This document shows positions 1-7,526 of a DNA stretch of 13,951 bases, in pieces. This DNA is from an uncultured Oscillibacter sp. (GTDB lineage: Bacteria > Bacillota > Clostridia > Oscillospirales > Oscillospiraceae), in assembly GCF_910579365.1 (NCBI RefSeq), contig NZ_CAJTUX010000065.1, forward strand, positions 1-13,951, in the 5' to 3' direction. The position numbers and the translations under genes are program-made. Each line of letters begins with the position of its first letter. Positions within the stretch are counted from its first letter, which is position 1. Under the pieces are notes generated by a model. That model was not told the origin of the DNA, searched no databases, and worked only from the letters and a program-made list of their open reading frames with translations.

Positions 1-706
1 CGATGTGGGTGGAGAAGGTGGTGTGGCGGCAGTGGTCGGACCAGTAGGTGTCCACCACCCGGACCTCCGTGATGGTGGGGTCCCGCTTCTCCGTGTCCCG
101 GAAGTAAGCCTGGAGGAATTTGAGGTCGTCCAGGTCCATGGCGAGGCCCAGCCGGTCCAGCAGGGCGGACAGGTCCGCTTCCTCCATGGCGGTGAAGCCC
201 GTCAGCGTCTCCACCTTTTTGGGGGCGGCGTGGGCGCGGACCAGGGTCTCCGGCTTGTCCAGCGCGGCCTCCCGGCTCTCTACGGGGTTGATGACATAGT
301 TCTTGATCTTCGCGAGGTCCGCCGGGGACAGAGCCCCCTCCAGGAGGTACACCTTGGCGTAGGACACCAGGGGTCGCTCCGCTCCCGCCAGGAGCTGGAC
401 GCACTGGGCGCAGGAGTCCGCCCGCTGGTCGAACTGCCCCGGCAGGGCCTCCACGGCCAGGACGGTGTGGGGACCCTCCGGCAGGGGGCAGTCCTCCTCA
501 TAAAGGAGGTCCGTCTGGGGCTCGGAGAAGACGATGGTTTTGGCCCGCTGGAAGACGCCGGCGTCCATGTTTTCCACGTCGTAGCGGTTCAGCAGCCGCA
601 GTCCCGTGAGGGCGGAGACGCCCAGAATGGTCCGCAGCTCGCTGAGGAGTCCCCGGGCCTCCAGCCGGAGGGCGGGCTTCTTTTCCACGTATACGCGTCT
701 TACCAT
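1..706 (-). CDS. purL: Phosphoribosylformylglycinamidine synthase (FGAM synthase), N-terminal part, cut by window edge
   Basis: The first 235 codons are in the window; the 3' part lies beyond the left edge. FGAM synthase converts FGAR plus glutamine and ATP to FGAM, the fourth step of purine synthesis. The translation starts MVRRVYVEKKPALRLEA, contains ENMDAGVFQRAKTIVFSEPQ, and ends in VVDTYWSDHCRHTTFSTHI. The YWSDHCRHTTF block is the family hallmark. The long N-terminal region before it (about 215 residues) points to the large single-chain PurL (about 1,200 residues in clostridia), with its glutaminase domain at the unseen C terminus. That fits the absence of purQ and purS nearby. The ATG at 706 follows GGAGGGCGGAAG and overlaps the purD stop by 7 nt, so translation is coupled. 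It is the last visible gene of the pur operon. The family call is secure; the full length cannot be judged. Confidence 0.95.
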   Translation of the reverse strand, partial: MVRRVYVEKKPALRLEARGLLSELRTILGVSALTGLRLLNRYDVENMDAGVFQRAKTIVFSEPQTDLLYEEDCPLPEGPHTVLAVEALPGQFDQRADSCAQCVQLLAGAERPLVSYAKVYLLEGALSPADLAKIKNYVINPVESREAALDKPETLVRAHAAPKKVETLTGFTAMEEADLSALLDRLGLAMDLDDLKFLQAYFRDTEKRDPTITEVRVVDTYWSDHCRHTTFSTHI

Positions 707-1992
707 CTTCCGCCCTCCATGGCGGCCAGGGCCCGCCTGCCGATGTCCCGGCGCAGATATTTGCCTTCAAACTCGATTCGCTCTGCGGCGGCGTAAGCGT
801 CCTGCAAAGCGGCGTCCAGTGTCCCGCCCACGGCGGCGACGCCCAGAACCCGCCCTCCGCTGGTGACCAGGGGCCCGTCCTCCGCCGGCTTGTCCCCGGC
901 GTGGTAGACGGTGACGCCGGCGGGCAGGTTCTCTGGGATGGTGATCGCCTTGCCCGTTTCATAGCGGCCGGGATAACCGCCGGAGGCCAGGATGACGCAG
1001 GCGGCGGCGCCCTCGCGCCACTCCACGTCTAAATCGCCCAGGGTCTCGTTTTCCACGGCCTGCATGATGGTCAGAAGATCCGTCTTCAGCAGGGGCAGAA
1101 CCACCTGGGTCTCCGGGTCGCCGAAGCGGCAGTTGTACTCAATGACCTTGGGCCCGCCGGGGGTGAGCATGAGGCCGAAATAGAGGCAGCCCTTGAAGGG
1201 ACAGCCCTCCGCCCGCATGGCGGCCAGGGTGGGCAGGAAGATGGTTTCCATGCACTCCGCCGCAATGGCTGGGGTGTAGCAGGGATTGGGGGCCACGGCG
1301 CCCATGCCGCCGGTGTTCGGGCCGGTGTCCCCATCCCCTGCGCGCTTGTGGTCCATGGAGGAGACCATGGGGACGATGCTCCGGCCGTCGGTAAAGGCCA
1401 GGACGCTGACCTCCGGGCCGGTGAGGAACTCCTCTATCACGATTTCGTTTCCGGAGTCGCCAAAGGCCCGGTCCTCCATTATGAGTTTGACGGCGGTCTC
1501 CGCCTCGTTCAGGTCCCGGGGGATCAGAACGCCCTTGCCCAGGGCCAGACCGTCGGCCTTGACCACAATGGGGAAGGACGCTTCGCTCCGCAGATAGGCC
1601 AGGGCCCCGGCGGGGTCGGAAAAGACCTCGTAGCGGGCGGTGGGGATGCCGTGCCGTTTCATCAGGTTCTTGGAGAAGACCTTGCTGGCCTCGATGCGGG
1701 CGGCCTTAGCGTCCGGACCGAAACAGGGGATGCCCACCTCGTGAAGGCGGTCCACACAGCCCAGGGCAAGGGGGTCGTCCGGGGCGACGACGGCGAAGTC
1801 CACGGCGTGGGTCCTGGCAAAGTCCACAATGCCGCCAATGTCCTTGGCGCCGATCTCCGGGAAGCAGACGGCGTCGGCGGCGATGCCGCCGTTGCCGGGA
1901 AGGGCGTAGATGGTTTTCACCCGGGGGTTTTCTCTCAGCTTTTTGATGATGGCGTGTTCGCGGCCTCCGCCGCCGACAACGAGCAGATTCAT
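700..1992 (-). CDS. purD: Phosphoribosylamine--glycine ligase (GAR synthetase)
   Basis: A 430-residue ATP-grasp enzyme that joins glycine to phosphoribosylamine using ATP, the second step of purine synthesis; the length is normal for PurD. Visible motifs in order are MNLLVVGGGGREHAI at the N terminus, PGNGGIA near residue 27, the ATP-grasp segment KADGLALGKGV near 150, MDHKRAGDGDTGPNTGGMGA near 215-235 (the PurD signature), and EYNCRFGDPETQ near 280. The start is the ATG at 1992, with AAGGAGG seven bases upstream that overlaps the purH stop codon. A longer frame reading back to 2037 would overlap purH and has no support. It lies 11 nt after purH and overlaps purL by 7 nt. Phosphoribosylamine is unstable, so PurD next to a PurF that probably needs free ammonia is worth noting. 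No missing residues were seen. Confidence 0.97.
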   Translation of the reverse strand: MNLLVVGGGGREHAIIKKLRENPRVKTIYALPGNGGIAADAVCFPEIGAKDIGGIVDFARTHAVDFAVVAPDDPLALGCVDRLHEVGIPCFGPDAKAARIEASKVFSKNLMKRHGIPTARYEVFSDPAGALAYLRSEASFPIVVKADGLALGKGVLIPRDLNEAETAVKLIMEDRAFGDSGNEIVIEEFLTGPEVSVLAFTDGRSIVPMVSSMDHKRAGDGDTGPNTGGMGAVAPNPCYTPAIAAECMETIFLPTLAAMRAEGCPFKGCLYFGLMLTPGGPKVIEYNCRFGDPETQVVLPLLKTDLLTIMQAVENETLGDLDVEWREGAAACVILASGGYPGRYETGKAITIPENLPAGVTVYHAGDKPAEDGPLVTSGGRVLGVAAVGGTLDAALQDAYAAAERIEFEGKYLRRDIGRRALAAMEGGRW

Positions 1993-2003
1993 GAAAGTCC
2001 TCC

Positions 2004-3182
2004 TTAGTGATGAAACAGGCGCATGCCGGTGAAGCACATGGTCATGCCGTACTTATCGGCGGCGGCAATGACGTGGTCGTCCCGAATGGACCCGCCGGGC
2101 TGGACGATGTACTGCACGCCGCTCTTCCGCGCCCGCTCCACGTTATCTCCGAAGGGGAAGAAGGCGTCGGACCCGCAGGTCACGCCGGTGAGCTGTGCGA
2201 TCCAGGCTTTTTTCGCCTCCGCCGTCAGGGGCTGGGGGCGCTGCTGAAAGACGGACTGCCACGCCCCGTCCGCCAGAAGATCCTCCCACTCGTCGGAGAG
2301 GTAGACGTCGATGGCATTGTCCCGGTCTGGGCGGCGGATGCCGTCCGTGAAGGGAAGGGCCAGCACCGCCGGGTGCTGCCGCAGCCACCAGTTGTCCGCC
2401 TTGCCGCCCGCCAGACGGGTACAGTGGATGCGGCTCTGCTGGCCCGCGCCCACGCCGATGGCCTGGCCGTCCTTCACATAGCAGACGGAGTTGGACTGGG
2501 TGTATTTCAGGGTGATGAGGGCAACCAGCATGTCGGTCCGCGCCTGGGGAGGGAGGCTGCGGTTTTGGGTTACGATATTGGAGAGGAGGCCGTCGTCGAT
2601 TGAATACTCGTTCCGCCCCTGCTGGAAGGTGACGCCGAAGACGTCCTTATACTCCTGAGAGGCGGGAACGTAGCCGGGGTCGACTTGGACGACGTTGTAG
2701 CCCCCCTTCTTTTTGGTTTTCAAAATCTCCAGGGCCTCCTCCGTATAGCCGGGGGCAATGACGCCGTCGGACACCTCGGCCTTGAGATACCGGGCCGCGG
2801 CGGCGTCGCAGACGTCGGAAAGAGCGGCCCAGTCGCCGTAGGAGCACAGCCGGTCCGCCCCCCTGGCGCGGATGTACGCGCAGGCGATGGGGGAGAGGTC
2901 CGCGCCGTCCTCCACAAAATAGAGCGTCCGGTCCGTCTTGCTGAGGGGCAGGCCCACGGCGGCCCCGGCGGGGGAGACGTGCTTGAAGCTGGCGGCGGCG
3001 GGGAGGCCTGTGGCCTCCTTCAGCTCCCGGGCCAGCTGCCAGGAGTTCAGGGCGTCCAGGAAATTGATATAGCCGGGCTTGCCGTTGAGAACGGCGATGG
3101 GCAGATCGCCGCCGTCCCGCATGAAGATGCGGGAGGGCTTCTGGTTGGGGTTGCAGCCGTATTTCAGTTCCAGCTCGTTCAT
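2004..3182 (-). CDS. purH: AICAR transformylase, stand-alone (PurH C-terminal domain only)
   Basis: A 392-residue enzyme that transfers a formyl group from 10-formyl-tetrahydrofolate to AICAR, giving FAICAR. It begins MNELELKYGCNPNQKPSR and goes straight into the AICARFT fold. The catalytic Lys-His pair is in ASFKHVSPAGAAVG (K67-H68). TLKYTQSNSVCYVKDGQAIG and QQSRIHCTRLAGGKADNWW follow, and the C terminus is YIVQPGGSIRDDHVIAAADKYG...TGMRLFHH. The MGS-like IMP cyclohydrolase domain that makes ordinary bifunctional PurH about 510-530 residues is absent, so this protein alone cannot make IMP. Start choice: AAAGGAG lies 3 nt before an ATG at 3188 and 9 nt before the ATG at 3182. The second spacing matches most other genes of the operon, so 3182 is preferred; the 3188 start would add only two residues. 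It lies 15 nt after the DUF gene and 11 nt before purD. Confidence 0.95.
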   Translation of the reverse strand: MNELELKYGCNPNQKPSRIFMRDGGDLPIAVLNGKPGYINFLDALNSWQLARELKEATGLPAAASFKHVSPAGAAVGLPLSKTDRTLYFVEDGADLSPIACAYIRARGADRLCSYGDWAALSDVCDAAAARYLKAEVSDGVIAPGYTEEALEILKTKKKGGYNVVQVDPGYVPASQEYKDVFGVTFQQGRNEYSIDDGLLSNIVTQNRSLPPQARTDMLVALITLKYTQSNSVCYVKDGQAIGVGAGQQSRIHCTRLAGGKADNWWLRQHPAVLALPFTDGIRRPDRDNAIDVYLSDEWEDLLADGAWQSVFQQRPQPLTAEAKKAWIAQLTGVTCGSDAFFPFGDNVERARKSGVQYIVQPGGSIRDDHVIAAADKYGMTMCFTGMRLFHH

Positions 3183-3197
3183 GGACATAGGCTCCTT

Positions 3198-4316
3198 TCA
3201 GTTTTCCGGCAGGTCGAAGGGCTCGGGGCGGAAGGTCCCGTCCTCTCCCCGGACGAAGGCGCTGCGGCAGGGGGCGTCCAGCAGGGGGATGACCTCGGGG
3301 TCCAGGTTGCAGACGGTGTTGAGATCGTAAACGCCGGTGTGGCGGATGTCGGCGATGTACGCTTCGCTCTCGTCGCCGGAGAAGAAGCGCCAGCCGCTGT
3401 CCGGGAAGCCCTCCTCCGGTTCCTCCCGATAGCACCAGCCCACCCGGCACCCGTCCACGGCGACCCGGTCCGTGAGGAAGCAGCCGTTGGGTCCCTCCCA
3501 GTCCGGCAGGTACATCTTCATCTCCGAGGGCCAGAGGCGGTACTCCTTTTCCCGCTGGGGGACGTACCAGAGACCGCTGTCCCAGGCGGCGTCGTTGGCC
3601 AGCAGCGCCCGCACCAGGTCCATCCAGAGCCGCTGGGACTTCCGAAGTTCCGGCAGCGCGGCTCCCTGGCGGAAGTTCCAGTACAGCGCGCCGCAGACCA
3701 GGCTGGCGGCGTACTCCTCCCAGCTGCCGAAGGCCTGGGCCTGGACGGCCTGCTCCTCCGCCAGCGGGTCGAACTCCTCCCGGGTCAAAAGGCCGCAGGC
3801 CAGGCCAGCCCGGAGGTGCCCCATGCGCTCGCTGACGTCCCAGGCGAGATAACCGTGGTGCCCCACCAGGGAATAGAATTGGGCGGAGAAGTCCCGGGCG
3901 GAGACGAAGAAGGAGGCGGCGTCCGGGTTCAGCGCCGCCGTGTCAAAGAGGGGGCGGCCTTCCCAGACGGCCTCGAAGTCCAGATAGTCGTCCTGACAGC
4001 GGAACTGCCGGCCGCAGAAGTCCAGGAGGCTCTCCTTGTCCCGGATGCCAAAAACCGTCTGAAGATGGACCCGGCAGGCGGCGGCGTCGGCCTCCGTCGG
4101 GCAGAGGGGCAGAGTGGTGAAGGAATCCGGTCCGGATTCCTTGGGGCTGGGGATGCCGGGGGTTTTCCGCAGGGCGGGAACGCCTGCCAGCAGGGCGAGG
4201 AAAGCGTCCCGTCCGCAGGGGCGGCGCTCCCGGCGGGTGCGGGAGAGCAAGGCCTGGATATCCCGCTCCAGGCCGGTGCTTTGAGGGTGGAAGTCACGCA
4301 GTTGAGAGCGATCCAT
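3198..4316 (-). CDS. DUF1266-DUF2185 two-domain protein of unknown function inside the pur operon
   Basis: A 372-residue, probably cytoplasmic protein with no signal peptide or membrane segment. Residues about 88-250 look like DUF1266: YLAWDVSERMGHLRAGLACG (156-175), then LTREEF and SWEEYAASLVCGALYWNF (198-215). Residues about 278-360 look like DUF2185: CFLTDRVAVDGCRVGWCYRE (279-298), DSGWRFFSGDESEAYI (306-321) and YDLNTVCNLDPEVIPLLDAP (330-349). I recall DUF2185 as a family linked to immunity proteins of polymorphic toxin systems (Imm33), but no toxin gene is visible here. The ATG at 4316 follows AAAGGATAGG and lies 6 nt after the purN stop. The gene ends 15 nt before purH, so it is co-transcribed and probably translationally linked. 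Nothing in it resembles a purine enzyme, although it lies where related clostridia often have a PurO-type IMP cyclohydrolase (from memory). Domain calls are by pattern memory and the function is unknown. Confidence 0.85.
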   Translation of the reverse strand: MDRSQLRDFHPQSTGLERDIQALLSRTRRERRPCGRDAFLALLAGVPALRKTPGIPSPKESGPDSFTTLPLCPTEADAAACRVHLQTVFGIRDKESLLDFCGRQFRCQDDYLDFEAVWEGRPLFDTAALNPDAASFFVSARDFSAQFYSLVGHHGYLAWDVSERMGHLRAGLACGLLTREEFDPLAEEQAVQAQAFGSWEEYAASLVCGALYWNFRQGAALPELRKSQRLWMDLVRALLANDAAWDSGLWYVPQREKEYRLWPSEMKMYLPDWEGPNGCFLTDRVAVDGCRVGWCYREEPEEGFPDSGWRFFSGDESEAYIADIRHTGVYDLNTVCNLDPEVIPLLDAPCRSAFVRGEDGTFRPEPFDLPEN

Positions 4317-4322
4317 AGAAAC

Positions 4323-4934
4323 CTATCCTTTCCGTTCCCCGGCCAGACGCCGGGAAACCAGCTCCGCCGCCTGGGGCAGAAGCACCCATTCGGCCTGTTC
4401 CATCACCCGGCGCTGGAGGGTTTCCGGCGTGTCGCCGGGGAGGACGTCCACTGCCTTTTGCAGGAGAATCCGCCCCCCGTCCGGGATTTCGTTTACCAGA
4501 TGCACAGTGGCGCCGGTGACCTTCACGCCCCGGCGCAGGGCCTCCTCGTGGACCTTCAGCCCATAATACCCCTTGCCGCAGAAGGCGGGAATCAGGGAGG
4601 GGTGGACGTTCAGAATCCGGTCCGGCCAGCGCGTCACAAACGCCTCGGACAGGATGGAGAGGAAGCCTGCCAGTACGATGATGTCCGCCCGGTACGCGGT
4701 GAGCTTTTCCGTCAGCCCGGCCTCGAACTCCGCTTGGGCGCGCCCCTTCCGGGGCACGGCGAAGCCGGGGACGCCGTGGTGTTTCGCTCGCTCCAGGGCG
4801 TAGGCCCCGGGGTTGCTCGCCAGGACCACCACGATCTCACCGTGGGGAATCTCCCCCCGTTCCTGGGCGTTCAAAAGGGCCTCCAGATTCGTTCCGCCGC
4901 CGGAGACCAGGACGGCGATTCTTGCCCGGCTCAT
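4323..4934 (-). CDS. purN: Phosphoribosylglycinamide formyltransferase (10-formyl-THF dependent)
   Basis: A 203-residue GAR transformylase, normal length for PurN. It formylates GAR to FGAR with 10-formyl-tetrahydrofolate. The N terminus IAVLVSGGGTNLEALL (6-21) is the phosphate-binding loop. LNVHPSLIPAFCGKGYYG carries the catalytic Asn109 and His111. EIPDGGRIL carries Asp152, completing the N-H-D set known from E. coli PurN. The start ATG at 4934 overlaps the purM stop in an ATGA, so the two are translationally coupled. The stop is 6 nt before the DUF1266-DUF2185 gene. No formate-dependent purT is visible, so this folate route is the only one in the window. Confidence 0.97.
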   Translation of the reverse strand: MSRARIAVLVSGGGTNLEALLNAQERGEIPHGEIVVVLASNPGAYALERAKHHGVPGFAVPRKGRAQAEFEAGLTEKLTAYRADIIVLAGFLSILSEAFVTRWPDRILNVHPSLIPAFCGKGYYGLKVHEEALRRGVKVTGATVHLVNEIPDGGRILLQKAVDVLPGDTPETLQRRVMEQAEWVLLPQAAELVSRRLAGERKG

Positions 4935-5998
4935 GGGGCGGGGGAGCAGGTCTCGCCGAAGGAGACGCCCGCGTCTCCCCGGCGGAGTTCGCCCACGACC
5001 GCCGCGTCCGCCTCCCCGGCGGCCCGCAGAAGGGCAAGGGCCTGCTCCGCCTGGTCCCGGGGAACCGCCAGCACCATGCCAAGGCCCATGTTGAAGGTGT
5101 TGTACATGTCGTGCCGGGAGATGTTCCCCCGTCTGGCGATCAGATCAAAGATGGGAGGATGGGGCAGCGCGGACGGGAAGAGGCGGGCCTCCAGGCCCGG
5201 GGGCAGCATCCGGGGGATGTTCTCAAAGAAGCCGCCGCCGGTGATGTGGCTGGCGCCGCGGAGGGCGACGCCGCTGGACAGCAGGGTCTGGACGGCTTTG
5301 ACATAGATTTTCGTGGGGGCCAGCAGGACTTCGCCCAGGGACCTGCCCTCCAGCTCCTCCAGGGGGGCGGCCAGATCGGCGTGTTCCACGTCAAAGACCT
5401 TCCGCACCAGGGAAAAGCCGTTGGAGTGGACGCCGGAGGAGGTGAGGCCAATCAGGGCGTCCCCCTCCCGGACCTGACTGCCGTCAATGAGTTTGGGCCG
5501 GTCCGCCAAACCCACGGCGAAGCCCGCGATGTCATAGTCCTCCCGGGCCATGACGCCGGGGTGCTCGGCGGTCTCGCCGCCGATGAGGGCGCAGCCCGCC
5601 TGGATGCAGCCCTCCGCCACGCCGGAGACGATGGAGGCGACTTTTTCCGCCTCGTTTTTGCCGATGGCGATGTAGTCCAGGAAGAAGAGGGGACGGGCCC
5701 CGCAGCAGATGATGTCGTTGACGCACATGGCCACGCAGTCGATGCCGATGGTGTCGTGCCGGCCCAGCAGCTGGGCCAGGCGGAGCTTGGTGCCCACGCC
5801 GTCGGTGCCGGAGACCAGGACGGGCTCCGCCATTCCGGAGAGGTCCGGGGCGAAGAGGCCGCCGAAGCCGCCGATGCCGGAGACCACGCCGGGAATCCGG
5901 GTGCGCTCCACAAAGGGCTTCATCCGCCGTACGCCCTCGTATCCGGCGGTGATATCCACGCCGGCGGCGGCGTAGGCTGCGGAATGGGAGTTTTCCAT
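4931..5998 (-). CDS. purM: Phosphoribosylformylglycinamidine cyclo-ligase (AIR synthetase)
   Basis: A 355-residue enzyme that closes the imidazole ring of FGAM with ATP to give AIR; the length is usual for PurM. Motifs are YAAAGVDITAGYEGVRRMKP at the N terminus (family signature AGVDI), VSGTDGVGTKLRLA (62-75), NDIICCGARPLFFLDYIA (94-111), LIGGETAEHPGVM (138-150), TSSGVHSNGFSLVRKV and the glycine-rich HITGGGFFENIPRML. The GGETAEHPG block has His where many PurM proteins have Met. The ATG at 5998 has AGGAGG six bases upstream. It is the only gene of the operon preceded by a sizeable gap (93 nt after purF), which holds a pair of palindromic repeats. It overlaps purN by 4 nt. Confidence 0.97.
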   Translation of the reverse strand: MENSHSAAYAAAGVDITAGYEGVRRMKPFVERTRIPGVVSGIGGFGGLFAPDLSGMAEPVLVSGTDGVGTKLRLAQLLGRHDTIGIDCVAMCVNDIICCGARPLFFLDYIAIGKNEAEKVASIVSGVAEGCIQAGCALIGGETAEHPGVMAREDYDIAGFAVGLADRPKLIDGSQVREGDALIGLTSSGVHSNGFSLVRKVFDVEHADLAAPLEELEGRSLGEVLLAPTKIYVKAVQTLLSSGVALRGASHITGGGFFENIPRMLPPGLEARLFPSALPHPPIFDLIARRGNISRHDMYNTFNMGLGMVLAVPRDQAEQALALLRAAGEADAAVVGELRRGDAGVSFGETCSPAP

Positions 5999-6018
5999 GG
6001 TAAACCTCCTGTTGCAAA

Positions 6019-6083
6019 GGCGGCAATCTGCCGCCCTCGTTTTATCAGATGCGGCGCGGGGGACGGGCGGCAGATTGCCGCCC
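6019..6083. repeat. Pair of inverted REP-like palindromes in the purF-purM gap
   Basis: Unit 1 (6019-6035) is GGCGGCA-ATC-TGCCGCC, a 7-bp stem. Unit 2 (6065-6083) is GGGCGGCA-GAT-TGCCGCCC, an 8-bp stem. The 18 bases GGCGGCAATCTGCCGCCC at 6019-6036 occur again, reverse-complemented, at 6066-6083, separated by about 30 bases. Each unit can fold alone, or the two can pair into one long hairpin. There is no clear U-tract after either on the operon strand, so this does not look like a standard terminator. It resembles REP/BIME-type dispersed palindromes and could set mRNA stability or processing between purF and purM. Confidence 0.75.
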
Positions 6084-6091
6084 TTACGGGG

Positions 6092-7513
6092 TTATTCCTC
6101 CCCGGTCCAGCAGTAGGTGCAGATGTTGTTCCTGTCGATGCCGATGGCCTCCAGCAGGCCGTCCAGGGACTGATAGCCCAGGGAATCAAAGCCCATCTCC
6201 TCACAGATGGTGCGGAGCATGCACTGGCCCCGCTCCGTGGCGGCGTCGGCGTACTCCGCCAGGTGGTTCTGGCCTTCCTCCCCCTCCAGGGCCTGGATGG
6301 TCCGGCGGCTGAGAAGCTCCATGTCGGAGTTGCTGCGGGAGAAGTTCAGATACTTGCAGCCGTACATGATGGGGGGACAGGCGGAGCGCATGTGAACCTC
6401 CTCCGCGCCGGACTCGTAGAGGAATTCCACCGTCTCCCGGAGCTGGGTGCCCCGGACGATGGAGTCGTCCACGAAGAGGAGCTTTTTGCCGCGGATGAGC
6501 TCGTGGACGGGAATCTGCTTCATCTTGGCCACCTGGTTCCGCACGTCCTGACTCTCCGGCATGAAGGAGCGGGGCCAGGTGGGGGTATACTTCACAAAGG
6601 GCCGGGCGAAGGGCTTCCCGCTGCGGTTGGCGAAGCCGATGGCGTGGGGGACGCCGGAGTCCGGGACGCCCGCCACGTAGTCCACCTTCGGGAGCTGGCC
6701 CCGCTGGACCTCGTCCCGGGCCATGATCTCGCCGTTGCGGCAGCGCATAACCTCCACGTTGACCCCCTCGTAGCAGGAGTTGGGATAGCCGTAGTAGGTC
6801 CAGAGGAAGGCGCAGATGCGCATGTCCTTCCCGGCGGGGGACAGGGTCTCCCACCCGGCGGCGGTGATGCGGACGATCTCCTGGGGGCCCAGCTCATAGG
6901 CGTCCTGATAACCCAGTTTATGGTAGGCGAAGGACTCAAAGGAGACGCAGCAGCCCTCCTCGCTCCGGCCGATGAGCACCGGCAGGCGGCCCAGACGGTC
7001 CCGGGCGGCGTAGATGCCCTGGGTTGTGAGGATGAGGATGGTCATGGAGCCCTCGATCTGCTCCTGGGCGTAGCGGATACCGGAGACCAGGTCGTCCTTT
7101 TGATTGATGAGGGAGGCCACCAGCTCCGTGGCGTTGACCTTGCCGGAGCTCATGGCCATGAACTGGTGGCCGTGGTCGGAAAAGTACCGCTCCACCAGGG
7201 CCTCGGCATTCTGGATGATGCCCACGGTGGAGATGGCGTACAGCCCCAGGTGAGAGCGCATCAGCAGGGGCTGAGGGTCCGTGTCGCTGATGCAGCCGAT
7301 GCCCGCCTGCCCGTGAAAGGAGCCGAGGTCCTTTTCGAACTTGGTGCGGAAGGGGGTGTTTTCGATGTTGTGAATCTGGCGGTGGAAGCCCTGGTCCCGG
7401 TCATAGACGGCCATGCCGCCCCGGCGGGTGCCCAGGTGGGAGTGGTAGTCCGTGCCAAAAAACACGTCCAGCACCACGTCCCGTTTTGAAATCACGCCAA
7501 AAAAACCGCCCAT
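6092..7513 (-). CDS. purF: Amidophosphoribosyltransferase-like protein lacking the glutaminase nucleophile
   Basis: A 473-residue PurF homologue. PurF normally makes phosphoribosylamine from PRPP using ammonia released from glutamine by an N-terminal Cys. The PRTase half is intact: FVDDSIVRGTQ (347-357) is the PRPP loop, and VPDSG and KYTPTWPRSF lie upstream. Cysteines matching the Fe-S ligands of Bacillus PurF are present at C234, C386 (or C379), C465 and C468 (ICTYCWTG). The glutaminase half is abnormal: the protein starts MGGFFGV instead of the usual CG(V/I)FG(I/V), and ISDTDPQPL and STVGIIQN stand where active enzymes have RYSTAG and HNGN. The ATG at 7513 follows AAAGGAGG with 7-nt spacing; upstream in frame is only ERRLL, so no Cys is gained by another start. 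It lies 13 nt after purC. I infer an ammonia-dependent enzyme or one with an unknown glutaminase partner. Similar MGGFF proteins in clostridia and Bacteroides are recalled. Confidence 0.92.
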   Translation of the reverse strand: MGGFFGVISKRDVVLDVFFGTDYHSHLGTRRGGMAVYDRDQGFHRQIHNIENTPFRTKFEKDLGSFHGQAGIGCISDTDPQPLLMRSHLGLYAISTVGIIQNAEALVERYFSDHGHQFMAMSSGKVNATELVASLINQKDDLVSGIRYAQEQIEGSMTILILTTQGIYAARDRLGRLPVLIGRSEEGCCVSFESFAYHKLGYQDAYELGPQEIVRITAAGWETLSPAGKDMRICAFLWTYYGYPNSCYEGVNVEVMRCRNGEIMARDEVQRGQLPKVDYVAGVPDSGVPHAIGFANRSGKPFARPFVKYTPTWPRSFMPESQDVRNQVAKMKQIPVHELIRGKKLLFVDDSIVRGTQLRETVEFLYESGAEEVHMRSACPPIMYGCKYLNFSRSNSDMELLSRRTIQALEGEEGQNHLAEYADAATERGQCMLRTICEEMGFDSLGYQSLDGLLEAIGIDRNNICTYCWTGEE

Positions 7514-7526
7514 TAGCAGCCTCCTT

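Noticed and set aside
2685..5306. An 873-codon open frame on the plus strand opposite purH, the DUF gene and purN
   Set aside because: It mirrors strongly supported genes on the other strand, is low-complexity in composition (rich in Gly, Ala, Val, Gln), has no recognisable domain, and arises from the GC-rich codon pattern.
6016..6085. CRISPR array or transcription terminator in the purF-purM gap
   Set aside because: There are only two copies and they are inverted, not regularly spaced direct repeats; neither hairpin is followed by a good U-tract on the operon strand.
4922..7489. An 855-codon open frame on the plus strand opposite purM and purF
   Set aside because: Same reason: antisense shadow of two well-supported enzymes, with no domain of its own and no upstream promoter or binding site.
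7495..7513. Sequencing error or wrong start as the explanation for the missing PurF cysteine
   Set aside because: The start has an ideal AGGAGG site, the upstream in-frame codons (ERRLL) contain no Cys, the frame continues cleanly through the run of seven T, and other glutaminase residues are altered too, so the loss is consistent over the domain.
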